This document shows positions 36,176 through 48,420 of a stretch of DNA of 64,000 bases, piece after piece. The DNA is from Catonia carolina (taxonomy: Eukaryota; Arthropoda; Insecta; Hemiptera; Achilidae), in contig JAQMRL010000003.1 in NCBI GenBank assembly GCA_035578175.1, positions 22,859,419-22,923,418 on the forward strand, given 5' to 3'. The notes under the pieces were generated by a model. It saw only the letters and a list, made by a program, of their open reading frames with translations. It did no database searches and was not told the origin of the DNA. Position 1 is the first letter of the stretch; every line of letters begins with the position of its first letter. Position numbers and translations under genes: made by a program.

Positions 36176-37927
36176 TTTTTGACTGCCCGTAAAAAAAGGT
36201 ATTGAATTCACACCTTACAAGTCCCAAAGATTCTTCAACCGCGTAGTTCCACTTTGACCTAGACCACGTTTACTCTCTAACTGACCCTACATATTTTACA
36301 GAATTCTGTATTTTCTGGTTGTCACCACGTGACCCAATTACTATTCCAATTTTCTGCGGTTAAAATAGGCTATTCATGATTTTCATTTCCTAAATCCACA
36401 TCACCAAAAACTGTTTTATTTACTTTCACTGTCCACGATATTTTTAATAATCTCTTGTAACACTACATCGTGAAAGCCCTGAATTATTTTATCTCATTTT
36501 AGTTCAGGATCTAAGCATCTCTTGGTATGATAACACCAACTACACAAAATTAATAACAATTAACTCAAAGATTAAAAATTGTTCATTATTAATGAAACTA
36601 TATTAATGTTTCATAAATTTGTCATCTGAGACCTTTTCGTCCATTGTAAATCAAGTATAATTGAAATAAATAAATTCTATTTTGATTCGACTACCTTACA
36701 GAATATATAGTGCTGTAAACTGACAAACTTTCTTGAAAATCTTTCACTAAACCGATGTTGCTTTTATATTCACTTCAGAGATTTACATAATGTTCCTATT
36801 AAACCGATTTTTTTCCCTTCTGAAATCCTTGTGTTCATTACATCAATTCTCCACTTTTTCATTACTGAACGAATAGTATTAAGTTACGATAAGCAACAAC
36901 CCGACAAAATAATTCACTCGTTAGGCAATCATACCTCCGAACAAGTAGAAGGCCAGTAACTTAACAAGGACAAACAACCCTCCAATAACCAATTTGAAAC
37001 CAACCCTCCGATTTCTTTAGAAGACGGGGAAAACTTAACAAGCATGATTCGCTAATAAGGAATTATTTATTTATATAGATAAAATACACGGCTGTACAGA
37101 TAAGTTAGGTTGTATTTATGGGAATATTTTTTCCAAACTGGGTTGTCTTTTGAACGAACAAATTTGGTAATTAGCAGATGTCACTGTGTAAAATATTTTT
37201 CTTGCTCACAGATATGTTACTTGAAACGGATTTTTCCTATGTGTTTTAACGACGTATAATTTTATGTGATACTTTCCTTACTACTTTTAGGGAAAAATGT
37301 AAAACTACTGGAAAGCAGTAAAGTATAAAAAGTTATGGAAAATCTTAATTTCATTTATTTAGAAAACAGACACAGCGCACGGTGACGTAAAAACCGTTCA
37401 ATCATCATTAGCACCATAGTATCATCATCACTGTCATCATTCCAAAACCGAAAGTCATTGACATTGAATGATAATAAAAGTTGAAGCAACGTAAAACGAA
37501 AGGAAAAGGGTTTTGGTCGGTGGAAAGGGTTTAGAAAAGGGGTAGACTAGAAAACAAGAAGGGTCAGATGATTCTCCTGTACACAATGCCCTAACCAAGC
37601 GACCAAGAAAGCAATCAACTATAAGCGTGACTTCCATATTTAATCCTTCTAAAATACAATTCCACTGAAACGTCCCCCGCGTCTGTACCCTCCTACCGAC
37701 ACAGACACACACTTACTTAAACCTTTCACTACGTCTCTTAATAGGTCTAACTCTACATGATAAATGGTTTATTCATTAACTCAGTAAATATTTTCAATTA
37801 AAATGGAATCTAATTTTTAATTAATTTCATTAATTACGTTTCATGTGTCTAAATTTAAAAAAATAAATATTACAAATATATGTTCTTAAATTTTAAGTGT
37901 CCAATCTTTAAAGGCTGATTAGTGATC
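36176..37927. other. No gene recognised
   Basis: The minus-strand frame at 37455-37712 is less AT-rich than its surroundings but shows no domain. A ccctaaccaagcgacc stretch (37590-37605) faintly resembles a tRNA head on the minus strand but has no box B. Confidence 0.35.
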
Positions 37928-37935
37928 TATTAGGG

Positions 37936-38616
37936 CATTGGTTTTTAAAGTGACGGCGCGATAAAGGGTTTGGAGGGCGTAGAGCTTAGTTTAAAAAATT
38001 AATTGAGTTTTGTGTAGACCAAATAAATGAAGTGAAATATTCTTTATTTCAAAAATTTAGTGAAGCTTTCTTTAAGCAAAGAAAACGTCATTGATCTCCA
38101 AAGTGACACTGCCTTGTAAACAAAATTTAAGGAATGTTCTCTCACGCTCTTCTGGATCAGTGTCCAAAAAGAGTACTTTAAGTGCAAATGTCTTAAAAGT
38201 ACTTATTCCCTGTGCTATTACATATTCTTGTGAAACTGAATTTTCTACTCTTGCTCCCATGAAGAGCATCTTTAAAGATTAGATGTGACAAGAAAACTTA
38301 AGAGTTACACTGTCGGAACTGACTCTACGTTTCAGAAAGCTTTGTGACGATAAAAACAGCTCATCCATCACTTTAGTAGTCTTGATTTTTTATTTACAAT
38401 ATGAGATTATTACAAATATGTCCTGATCTATTTTTAATAATTTCAACATTGAACCCATTGTCCCAATAGGAAAAGGCTTTAAACATGTAATTTAAATAAA
38501 TATTACCAGTAAAAATGTTATTAAAAAAATGCACACTTATATACATATGAGGGGGCGTGGCCTTACAGTTAAACCATTTAGCCGGGGGCTCAAAATAAAA
38601 AGTTTGAGAATCGCTG
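37936..38616 (+). mobile_element. hAT-superfamily remnant (681 bp)
   Basis: Flanked by a perfect 8-bp duplication tattaggg (37928-37935 and 38617-38624). The ends are imperfect inverted repeats: the left cattggtttttaaag pairs with the right end ctttttgagaatcgctg-type sequence (read inverted as cagcgattctcaaac). Both the 8-bp duplication and CAGNG-like ends are hAT hallmarks. The interior keeps only the 3' part of a transposase gene, so this is an internally deleted copy. Confidence 0.88.
38091..38375 (+). pseudogene. hAT transposase C-terminal (dimerisation) fragment
   Basis: Reads LSANVLKVLIPCAITYSCET, then EFSTLAPMKSIFKD, a stop, and ENLRVTLSELTLRFRKLCDD. This is the conserved C-terminal hAT dimerisation region (cf. 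the LxxLAxxxLxxLxxPxTxxxCExxFSxL pattern, continuing LRxxLSxxxPR), as found in ZBED-type and insect hAT proteins. Stops at 38281 and just after break the frame. The BED zinc finger and catalytic residues are missing. Confidence 0.85.
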
Positions 38617-38641
38617 TATTAGGGTACCTTACTCATTGATA

Positions 38642-39036
38642 CTGCCCATAACAGTCAGGTGGAGTGTCAAATTATTTACACTCAATCTGTTAGTTGCAGG
38701 GCTAAAATAAATAGTTCTGTTTCTTGTCACATGGTCAGCCAATTAAATGTCTGAATCATTTAAGAACAGAAGAGGTAGAGGTGTAAAAGACACTAATCAG
38801 AGTTATCTCCTCTGAAAGTAATGAATTTCATTATACAGCCAGACCCTGTGGGGAATGAAGTGAAGGTGTCATTTGCAGAGTGGAAAATATGTGCTTTTCA
38901 GAGGGCCCGGCGTGCTGATAAGTGTACTTTTCCATTCAGTGAGGAAGGCAATTGTAAACCACCTCACTCCTCGTTTTACTTAGTAAAACCTCTACAGGTT
39001 CAAACCAGCCTTTCGGCTGATGACCTAAACAACAAC
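38642..39036 (-). mobile_element. Repeat element E, copy 4
   Basis: 395 bp on the minus strand, flanked by perfect 9-bp duplications (tcattgata at 38633-38641 and 39037-39045). It starts gttgttgtttaggtcatcag, carries the hairpin cagccgaaaggctg, and ends at ttatgggcag. This copy defines both ends of the family most clearly. There are no terminal inverted repeats and no A-rich tail. Confidence 0.88.
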
Positions 39037-39298
39037 TCATTGATAGGCCTACCTGTTTTTATAGTCTTCTTCCTCTTCAATTCATGGATTAGTTAGCGCT
39101 GCCTATTCCAGAAATCATCTCCTTCTCGAGCGTCCAACTTTACTCCTACCATTATTCTCATTCATGGGTTTATATGCTTAGGCTAAACTGGACAAACAAA
39201 CTCCCCCATTCGTTCAATATGATAGCACTATTTGCTCTTATGAACCTGCATTCTCTGATCTAGGCTAAAAGTTTACACTTTATTTAGTATTTCTTCTT

Positions 39299-39621
39299 TT
39301 TTGTTATTCCTAATTTGTGTACGTTGCAATCTGTTCAATGTAGAACAATAAGCGACCCCAAGACCCGATGAGATGTGGATGATGAGTATGACGTGTAAAT
39401 GAGGTGTAGTTTTGTACAGACCCAGGCCGACCATTCCTGAGAGAGTATGGTTAATTAAACCCCAACCATTAAAGTACACCGGTAACCACTGTCTAGTATT
39501 CAAATCCGTATAAAAGTAACTACCTTTACTAGGATTTGAACCAGGAACCTTCGTCTCCGAAAATCAGCTGTTAAATAGCTGATTTTGGCGACGACTTTAC
39601 CTCTAGACCAACCTGGTGGGT
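39299..39621 (-). mobile_element. SINE A, full-length copy with 14-bp target duplication
   Basis: Flanked by tagtatttcttctt at 39285-39298 and 39622-39635. On the minus strand it runs from the tRNA-like head (box B ggttcaaatcctagt) to the tail ttgaacagattgcaacgtac. A long, perfect duplication of this size is typical of LINE-mediated insertion. It is nearly identical by eye to the copy at 7179, so it is a good reference for the family. Confidence 0.92.
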
Positions 39622-39869
39622 TAGTATTTCTTCTTAATATTCTAAAAATACTAAAAAGTAAAGTACCGTATTTTACTAGAATAGAAATTTCAGTGTAGAC
39701 GTCAAAGATGTTTTGAAATTTTACAAGGTGATGACTGCCTCAGTCTCTTGGGAAGTGAGTTGTGGTTTAGTACTGACCTATTCCGAGCTTTATGCAGCTG
39801 AGAGGAATGCAGTTCGTTACTACCACTGTGTTTGTAGAAGTATGTAGCTTTACTTGTACTATGTGTATG

Positions 39870-40640
39870 TAAACAAAATTACTCAAGAACGAAACATTTT
39901 ACAAAGTTGAAACTCGAAACGTAAATCAGGCACCACAAGAAGAACCAACTACAACATTTTCACCAAAATCGGTCGCTCGAAAATAGAAGTTTATTCACGT
40001 GATTTTTTACATCTTTGCAATTTTCTCAAAAACAGTTATTCAAATTTTTTAAAATCACCTTATTTACTAAATTTTCTACAATATCTACAAGATAGGGTTG
40101 CACCACGTCTGTTGCAATTCTTGGGAGCTGTACTCTCATGGTAATAAATGGTTTTTTTAAGATTGCAGCCTAAATATGGATTACAGTGCAAGCTGCACAA
40201 TTAAAGTAGTGGGAAATTAAAAATCTACAACAATAATTTAATTATTTTTCTTTAACGCTTAATTTAGCATCAGATAGTGATTTTATACATTTATCTTTTC
40301 AAAATCGGTAAAAAATAGGATTTTATTATTATTGCGGCCTTAGTAGCCTACGGATTTTACGGCTGAAGCGTATACAGTCAAAGTTATAAGAAATAAAATA
40401 ATCTTAAAATTTTATTACAGATTTTTTCTAAAGAGCGTTGTTTATCGTAAATTAATGATTTTTTGTATTTTTAAGTCCTACGGAGGTCTATTTCAATTTT
40501 TTTATCTCATCATGAAAATAAGGTTATGTTTTTTTGTTTTACATTGTTTACTTATGATTAAAGATAGGTAATATTGTTCAATTTTTGCATTGGAAAGAGA
40601 AAGTCGGGTAAGTGTTTCAGACCAGATTTTTTAGTTTCAA
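39870..40640 (+). repeat. Repeat D copy
   Basis: Diverged copy retaining caaaattactcaagaacg, accaaaatcggtcgctcg, gcaattttctcaaaaacag, tacaagatagg, aagattgcagcct and gaaagagaaagtcgggtaag. A segment around aagattgc/gcggcc appears twice. Confidence 0.8.
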
Positions 40641-41629
40641 GTTTTATAAAACTAAATTTGTTTTTAATAGAATTTATTAATAAGTGAAACTAAGAAAAGT
40701 GCAATGATATATTAACGGTAATATGGGTGCAAGAAAAAGGAAAAGAATGGATAAAAATAAGAAGTTGAGAGAAAGATCCCACGTTCCAGAAATTTTTTCT
40801 CTTCTACACTAAATAAAAGAGAGAGATAAATTGAAGGAGAGAGAAGTGGTAAGATGATAACTTTGCTGTTACTTTGTGAAGAGAGCTGATTCGTATGTAG
40901 TGGTTTCAAAGGAGGTGATAGAAGAGAAGGAAATTCTCTCCTCTTCCTAGAAATGTCATTCCGTTCTTTGCCTCCAACGTAACCTTCTCCTTTCACCAAC
41001 CATGAAAGGCGGCTGACAAAGATTACCCTTATGACTGTCGTTCTGAAGGGATGATGAGGCTATAGTAAAAATCCCCAACTTACGCGATTTACTCTTTTCA
41101 TAAAAAGAACTGCGTAAGTCGAGTACTAAATTTAAGTGCTCTAAGTAAGATTTAATATGCTTATCAAATTTGCTTATTACTTTAATTTTATATAAATTTT
41201 CCTCGTTTTCCAAAATTCCACTGGGCAATAATACATCGATAAGTTAATAAATAAAAGAACTTTATTGCCTGGTAAAATAACACACATTAAATATGGCTAG
41301 TCAAAAAAACGAAAAGTACGGAATGAGAAGGTTAACTAATGTACAGAATACTAAGGAGCGGCTGTTTAGGTCAGAAACATGGTGATCAGCCTGTCAGCTA
41401 ACAATTTCAGTCATAGGACTAGAAAAGTTTTTAGCCACGAGACTAATTTCTTAAGCAATTAACCGTTCAGATTTCCTTCTTCAGTATCTAGAATTCATTT
41501 TTCATAATATATTTACGTAAATTCCTACAGAAAAACTGTACAATTCGAAATGATCTATAAGATTACTAGCAACTGTTAGCTTCTGAGGGTTGCAATTTCG
41601 TTGATGTTAATTTTTTTAAATGAGGGTTA
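40641..41629. other. No gene recognised
   Basis: Purine-rich on the plus strand at 40735-40860. The minus-strand frames at 40712-41228 have no domain. Confidence 0.35.
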
Positions 41630-41865
41630 ATCTTCTTCTTCTTCTTCTCACAATTAAGGATTAGTCTTCCGCCTGTTCCGACTCACAACAGTGACAAAAA
41701 TCTAAATTATTACCATCTTTTGTGTGGCCTCTCAACATTTCTCCTCCCCAGCGTTCTGTATTTCAAAACACTGAGGGGGATCCTTCCCTCAGGCATTTTC
41801 TCTACGTGTTTCTTCTGTCGATTACGGACGGTATTCTGTAACCTTCCCATTCAGGTTGTACACAT
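41630..41865 (-). repeat. Repeat G, copy 2
   Basis: Same order of blocks as the copy at 31305, with a longer ctt run (41632-41648) that reads as a GAA-type tail on the minus strand. Confidence 0.7.
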
Positions 41866-42104
41866 GATGGTTAATTTTGTTATAAATTAAGGTGGCTAAC
41901 AAAAATATTATTACACTGTATTTTATAAAACAGTTGCCGAGATTTAAAGGATAGTGTAATTAGCATTACCGCAATTTTGTTGTAATTTACAAAATATTAT
42001 TGTGATTTCTGCATTCAGTCGTAAGATATAATTTTTCGATAAAAATACACAATTTATAATGTCCAATATGATATGTTGTATAAGTTGCACAACATTAGCG
42101 CAGA

Positions 42105-42705
42105 GTTAGGCATGACAATATTGACGCAAAAATCAAAGATTATGCCATTCAAGGGAGATGGCCGGTTTGCTCGAAAATATACTTGGCAACCGAACAAGTT
42201 CGAGATTTTAAATATTTAGGATGTAGGATTTCCTATGACAAAGATAATGACGTGAGTGAAAAACTGGCAAATTTCAGCGCTGTATGCGGTTCTATTCGCA
42301 GGACAATAGGAAAGAAAATGAGATTGGACACCCAAATGAAATTTTATAGAACAATGGCTGTACTACTCATAACACATGGGAATCAAACATGGGTGTCATT
42401 ACAGAGGAATGAATCTCTTATCCAAGCTGCTGAAATGAGATTTATACGGGGAGTTAAAGATTGTACCCAGTTAGATAGGGTACGTAACGAGCTATCCGCG
42501 CCGAGTTAAATGTTCAGTCACTGTGGGGAAACGTTAAAAATATACAAGAGAAACTGGTCCAACCATTTATTTCGCATGCCAGCACACACACTTCCTCTGG
42601 AAGCACGGAAATATAAACCTAGAGGGAAGCGAGGCTTGGGAAGACCTAAAAAGAGATGAATGCCGGAACAGGCCATTGAATCTAATTCTTGACAGATGAT
42701 GATGA
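42105..42705 (+). pseudogene. LINE 3'-end fragment (reverse transcriptase tail)
   Basis: Frame one gives KSKIMPFKGDGRFARK. After a frameshift near 42180 comes VRDFKYLGCRISYDKDNDVS, then IGKKMRLDTQMKFYRTMAVL, WVSLQRNESLIQAAEMRF and KDCTQLDRVRNEL, followed by a frame-shifted remainder with PRGKRGLGRP-like residues. This is the widely distributed tail of insect non-LTR polymerases. The 3' end is a gatgatgatgatga run and an A tract at 42698-42713. 5'-truncated and not functional. Confidence 0.88.
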
Positions 42706-42713
42706 TGAAAAAA

Positions 42714-44289
42714 ACGCAAGTAACGGACAACTGGAAAAAAATTAAAAATTACGATTGTTTCAATAATTTGAATGAACATTTTTAGTTCATCTTAAAGTGT
42801 AGATTCCAAACACATAAAGGCTGTCTACTAACTTAAGAAAACTGTATAAAAACATAAACTGTTTTTATTCTAACCAAAACGTGAATTTTAAAATAAATTT
42901 ATCAAAGAATCCGCGTTATTCGAATCCGTGTAAATCGAAGATTTACTGTGTAAGGAGAGTAATACAGAAGCGGATAAGTAAAAAAGAGGATAGCAGTGAT
43001 AGAAAAGGTAACAAAAAGGGGGTAAAAAAGAAAAGGGTTTGTATTTCAGGAAAATAGTTCAATGTACGTTTGTGTTTGTGTGAGTTAGTAGTTGATGGCT
43101 CCAAGAACGGGTAACACTAGAGCTCTGAACTCTGTGTAGTAGTGAAAACTATAAGTCCGCTCTCAAAAGCTACTTCTGTTTCCTTACGTTGGACGAGTTA
43201 TAAAAAAAACTTGTCTTTTCCCCTCTCTTTCTATACTAGAATGTCTTCTATCCCTTTAGGTCTTCTAGAATTGTAAGCACCAAACGAGCCATTTAATCCA
43301 CTAAATGAGAAGAACCAAGAAGCTGTCATCTAAGAATTCTAAAAAAACACACAAACTCACAAAAGAAAAAGAAGTCACCCACTGAAAAGACTATGTTCTA
43401 TAGTTACTAGTTTGATACGTCCTAGTAAAGAAAAAACAGAAAATGAAAATCGTCCAGAGAAAAAACATCTTTTATTCTGAGCTGCTTTCAGACAAGATTT
43501 TATTTTTTTATAAATTTAACTTACCTAATGATTTTTCTTTTTATTAATAAATGTAGATTAATTCTTAAAAATACTATTTGAATTTTGTAATAGTTTATAA
43601 AATATTAAAATTATAAGTATGCTTTTGAAAACAACTCACTGATTAGTTTTTTAAATATGTATTTTACTTATTGCTAACTGTTTTGATTTTATTGTCATAA
43701 AGGTAATCAATACATTTATTCATACATAGAAATCATCTTTACACCTCTTTCATGACGACAAAAATTATTACTATAAAAATCAATAGCTACGATTAATTTG
43801 GGCATACGAGCACCAGATATTGGAAACAGCAGCAAAAATAAATATTTAAAAAATTTAGCTTTTTCAATCAAAATTTTTAAGGGTCGCAACTAAAGCTCCA
43901 TTTGTATCTCAAATGCAACATTACATGGAATATACCACTTGTAAAGGATGTATCTAAAAATAAATGTACGTTTGACTAATTGACAAGTTTTACATACGGC
44001 TAAAATAGTTGTTGATAAATTATCTGTGAGGCAGTTTCTAAATTAACTACACTTCGGATGTTGTGAAGTCGAGATCCTTAACGTTAAAAACTTCAACTAT
44101 AGTCTCTCATATTCATTCTGGGAATATTCTGATCTCATCAAAACCAAATTTATAATTTGAAAGTTATTTAAATCTAGGGAATGTTTCACTGGAAGCCTCT
44201 TCACACACTACAAAAAAGATGAAATCAAGAAATTGTTTTTTATACATCCGACTGATTTTCAATTTACTGCTAATACAGATTGTGAAGGG
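42714..44289. other. No gene recognised
   Basis: AT-rich, purine-rich at 42955-43035. No supported feature. Confidence 0.35.
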
Positions 44290-44398
44290 CGATAGTTTCA
44301 AATGATTAATAGAAAAATACCAGACTTAACCGGGAATCAAACCCGAACCCGAGGCAAAAAGGCCAGTTGTGCTAACCACTACATGACGGACCGGCCTC
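44290..44398 (-). mobile_element. SINE C copy
   Basis: The minus strand reads ggtccgtcatgtagtggtta (box A region) and gggtttgattcccggt (box B), then taagtctggta, as in the copies at 10908 and 20388. Confidence 0.7.
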
Positions 44399-45894
44399 TA
44401 GAGTTTCTGCTAGATTACAATATTTAAAAATAAATAAGCAGTAAAAGAAGAAATCTATTTGTTTCCAAAATTTATTCAAAATTCCATTCCTCATTTTATG
44501 AAAAATGCTCTGTATGTTCTATTGTTTGGTATGGAAGTTCGCTCACTGATAATCAAAAGCCTGAAATTTCAGAAATAAATGGTACTGGTAATGCAGAACT
44601 CAAAAGAGGCTTTCCTAAAACGATATACGTACGTTAGAACACTAGTGTATGAATTGCTTGCTGTAAATATTTCCAATGAATTTTAACAAAATCACTATCG
44701 GAATTTAACATCTGTTTAGGGGAAATCTTGAATAAAACTTCAAAAAAAATTTAGGAAATCTTTTAAGACCCAGTATCACTTCTCATCTACATTAGTCATC
44801 ATGTTCTTCATCATCATCCATCACGGTTTTAAGCTATGTGAATCTGTTACGCCATCATTTCATCAGTCAAGTAACATTTTATTCTTTCCACCGGTTCTTA
44901 TTGGTACGCTTGAAACCATAAATGCATCACAGATATTCGTAAGAGATGAGCTGTTAAATTTTTTATGTAGTACAGCTTAATGATACTTTCAAGGTGTTAC
45001 ATTGAGCTTTGTTCTTGAATCAATATCATTGTTCTTCAATCTTGTAATTTCTAGCAAAATCTATTTTCCTATTTTTCAACCTATTTTTTTTAACATTTCT
45101 CGAAAGCCTCATGTCAGCTACCTAAATGTAAAATGCTCTCTGTTGCTGATACAAATTCAAGATGATTTGCTACCTTATGTATTATTTCGGCTGTGAATTT
45201 TCAGATATAGCCAACTAAAAATAAAATAAACATCAGACATGGCCAAATAGAGAATAAATGTTTTTTTGGATTTTGGAATTTTTAAATAAAATAAAATGTG
45301 GAAATTTTTTTAAAAAGTATGATTTTTTAAAGTTTTTTATTTATTTTGACTTTTTGTGAAAAGTAATGTAACAAATTAAACCAGAATTAATTTAAAATAA
45401 TTGAAAAAAATTTTAAAGGTAAATTGCTGTAATTTAAGTCCATTATTTTAGTTAACTCAACCTACATACTGGACTTTTTTTAAAAAAAGTTTAAAAGAAC
45501 ATTGTCACAAAAGTTTTTAAATCAAAGTGATTTAAATATTAAAGTTACCTAACTAGTTTAATACTTTTAGAAAGTTTTTAGTAATGAACAATTCATAGAG
45601 ATTTACATTCATAAGTTAATTAGTGAGAAACTATGCTAGAATAATTTTTAGTGAAATAGTTGGGTTGTAAGCAAGTTATTTCCCTGATTACGTGAAACAT
45701 CTTTCAAGAAGTTTAACAAACTGGAACTAACTCTATTATAATACTGAATAGTATAGTTAAAAAGTTGAATGAAATGGAATAAAAAGTAAAATTTAATCTT
45801 TTATAATACGATGTAATTTTGATGGTCAAAAAATGTTATAAAATTAGAATTAGTTCACTTAAAAGGTTATTAACTTTAGACGCCCAGTATTGCT
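44399..45894. other. No gene recognised
   Basis: AT-rich, with a catcatc-rich patch near 44810. No supported feature. Confidence 0.35.
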
Positions 45895-46330
45895 CATTCG
45901 ATGTTGTTTTCTCGTGTTTTTCCCCTCGTATAGGGCCAATTTTAGACCACGTGACACTTTAGACGTTTCTGGAAGCTCTTTTTGCAACCCAGATTTTGCG
46001 AATTTGCTCACTGTAGGCTTTTCTTAATTCTTCTGTCTACCTAGTATTCCGTTTTTGCTGTTCATGGAAGTCCGTAATTGCTTGACTGAATTTTGTTCGG
46101 TTCATTAAATTTTCTTGGCTTATTCCGGTTGTTTTTCAATATCATTTCTGACTTCTTTAAACCATATATCCAACACCTTGGTGTATTGTTTAGTATCTTA
46201 AAAATGTGTTTTTTCAACTGGTTGTCATCCGTCCTATACTGGTGTTCGTAGAATTTTGGTCTTCTTTTTTTAATCGTTTTCATTAATTGTTCATTTTCCT
46301 TGTACAGTTCTTTCTTAACCTATATTGTCT
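45895..46330 (-). pseudogene. LINE 3'-end fragment, minus strand
   Basis: The minus strand reads RRPKFYEHQYRTDDNQLKKH, IFKILNN and EMILKNNRNKPRKFNEPNK, then in a shifted frame DFHEQQKRNTR, TEELRKAYSEQIRKIWVAK. It parallels the tail of the nested LINE at 53.3-53.7 kb (FLGHLLRAD...KNMWARRKEAR), so it is a diverged member of the same lineage. Several frame breaks. Confidence 0.8.
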
Positions 46331-47584
46331 GTTTACTATATCTTTGGGCCATGTATCAATCTACCGTGTATTTAAAAGATTATTTTTATAAAAGTAATAA
46401 TTATTAAGGGTGACGGCCTTCATGGCCCATGACTACCGTACTCGACTGCGCTAAATATTGAAAAGCGGAATATTCTAAGATCAATTTTACTGCTAGAGTC
46501 TGGATATTATTACACATGTAATATCCCTACCATAGGGATGTCATAATTTGTAGACTATCCCCACAATCAGGATTAAATTATGAATGTTGCTTTGAAGAAT
46601 GCCTTAAAAAATATTTATCAGTTTTAAGTTATTTATTTCTGTTTTATACAAACGTGCTGAGTTCTTGATTGGATCTGTTTTAATAATGGAATAACTGGAA
46701 AGAACAACATACACATATGTTAAATTAATTAAAAATGAATTTAATAAAACAAAAACAAATATTACAATGACTTTAAATTTATGCATGGTTCCGTGTTACA
46801 AAAATTATTATAAATACGTGTACCATAATTTTAAATACGTAGATCATAATTATTGTTGTCCATAATAATACATAGGTTTCTTCAACTTAAAAATACACTT
46901 GTTACAGAATGCACACTAACTACTGCAGACTACATGAAGTGTTCACTTATCACTGTCCAACGCACTGTTCGACTCCTATTCACTGTTATACTTTTCCATA
47001 ATCACACTTCATCTCATTTATGTCACACACTAATTAGCCAATGAAAAATTCGAATTATTTCCCATCTCCCTTCTACTGTCTCGTTTCAACTTAACTTCCA
47101 GAATCTCTCGAAGCTGTTATATGTGCCTTCCTCTTTGTTTAACACTTTCTTTCTCACTCTCTCAACCGTTACATATTTACAACCACTTATCATTTATTTA
47201 ATCTGGAAATTTCTACCATGATCTCGACCTTATCATTTATCCCAATATAATTCAAATCAGCACTCCAGACCAACTATTTCGTATACATAAAAATAAATAT
47301 ATTACTTCCATAAATAAATAACAATGCAATATTTTATGTATGTAACACACTTTAAAACTCACTGATCATGTAACGTAACTTTCAGTAGCTGCCAATAACA
47401 GTTCATCTGATTCACAATAAAATAAAATAAATGAACCGTAACGCATCTGTTGCTTAGTTTAGAGTACCCATGATTGTTAATCCGCTTAAATTTTATTTAA
47501 TTAATGAAGTTTGAAAGTAATTACATGTACAGCAAATTTGAAAACGAACTATACACACTCGCGTATTTAAAACAATCAAATAAA
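46331..47584. other. No gene recognised
   Basis: AT-rich. No supported feature. Confidence 0.35.
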
Positions 47585-47960
47585 CCCATGCATGAAATCC
47601 CTTTCATGAGTTGACGCGTCTCACGGCTGGTAACAATTTTTAAAAAGGTTTACTTTTGAAATATGGCAAAAACTATAAGTGATTTCTGTATCCACTCTAT
47701 ACGAGGAATCGAATGGCACTATTTCTGTTTCCAAATTAAGAATTTTATTTCTTGACTTTCGGTTTTGAGCCACTTCCGGTCAAAACCGAAACTTTACCCC
47801 AATCCAGGCTCACTACATTTTTGTGTAGATTATGAATGTTAAACCGTTTGTTGTTATATCTTGTAGTTTCTGACTTTTGTTTCTTGAATTCCGGTTTTGG
47901 GCCACGGACGGCTAAGAAATGTGATAGATGACAATTAAAAAAATGGCCACCAAAAAGGAA
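47585..47960 (+). repeat. Repeat F, copy 2
   Basis: Matches the copy at 30080. A partial second copy of the ggttttgggccac block occurs at about 47891-47903, suggesting a short internal duplication. Confidence 0.8.
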
Positions 47961-48149
47961 GAAAATATATCAGACAGAACATAAAACTTGGATGTTAGTA
48001 AATTTTCATGGTTTTTGCCTCTTCTTCAGAATTTAAATAAATTGTATTTATCTTAATATAACGCGGTGATATATGGTGAAATACGTTTTGTAGAAGAGGA
48101 TGCGATTAACTTTCAGTTGTTAATAATAGTTTCTAGGTATATTAGTAGG

Positions 48150-48216
48150 AGTTTTAGTGGAATTCTAAAAAAACATTTTTTAGAATTTTATTAGAATTCT
48201 AAAAAAACATTTTTTA
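48150..48216. repeat. Short direct repeat with hairpin potential
   Basis: The word gaattctaaaaaaacatttttta occurs twice, at about 48160 and 48191, separated by ~10 bases. Each copy is itself a near-palindrome (ttctaaaaaa and ttttttagaa). Confidence 0.85.
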
Positions 48217-48287
48217 CTAATTGAGTACAGGGCTCCCCCACGAATTTCAGCATACATGCTACTAACCCTTTCGAGTACAGTTTATTA

Positions 48288-48420
48288 TTAGTGACTACTT
48301 TGGGTTAAGTAACGGTGGATTTGTTAAAAATTTTGGTTGGCTTTAATACATTTTCAGACTCTAACCTGGAATTGTGTCCAGATCTTCGCGTTGTTATGTA
48401 ATACGCTAACCACTGAGCTA
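48288..48420 (-). mobile_element. SINE B copy
   Basis: The body ttagtgactactttgggtta and a head with a decayed box B (ctggacacaattccaggt on the minus strand). tRNA-like box A region agctcagtggttagcgtatt on the minus strand. Confidence 0.75.

Noticed and set aside
37455..37712. 85-residue minus-strand frame with less AT-rich codons
   Set aside because: No motif, no splice or promoter context; could be a decayed repeat.
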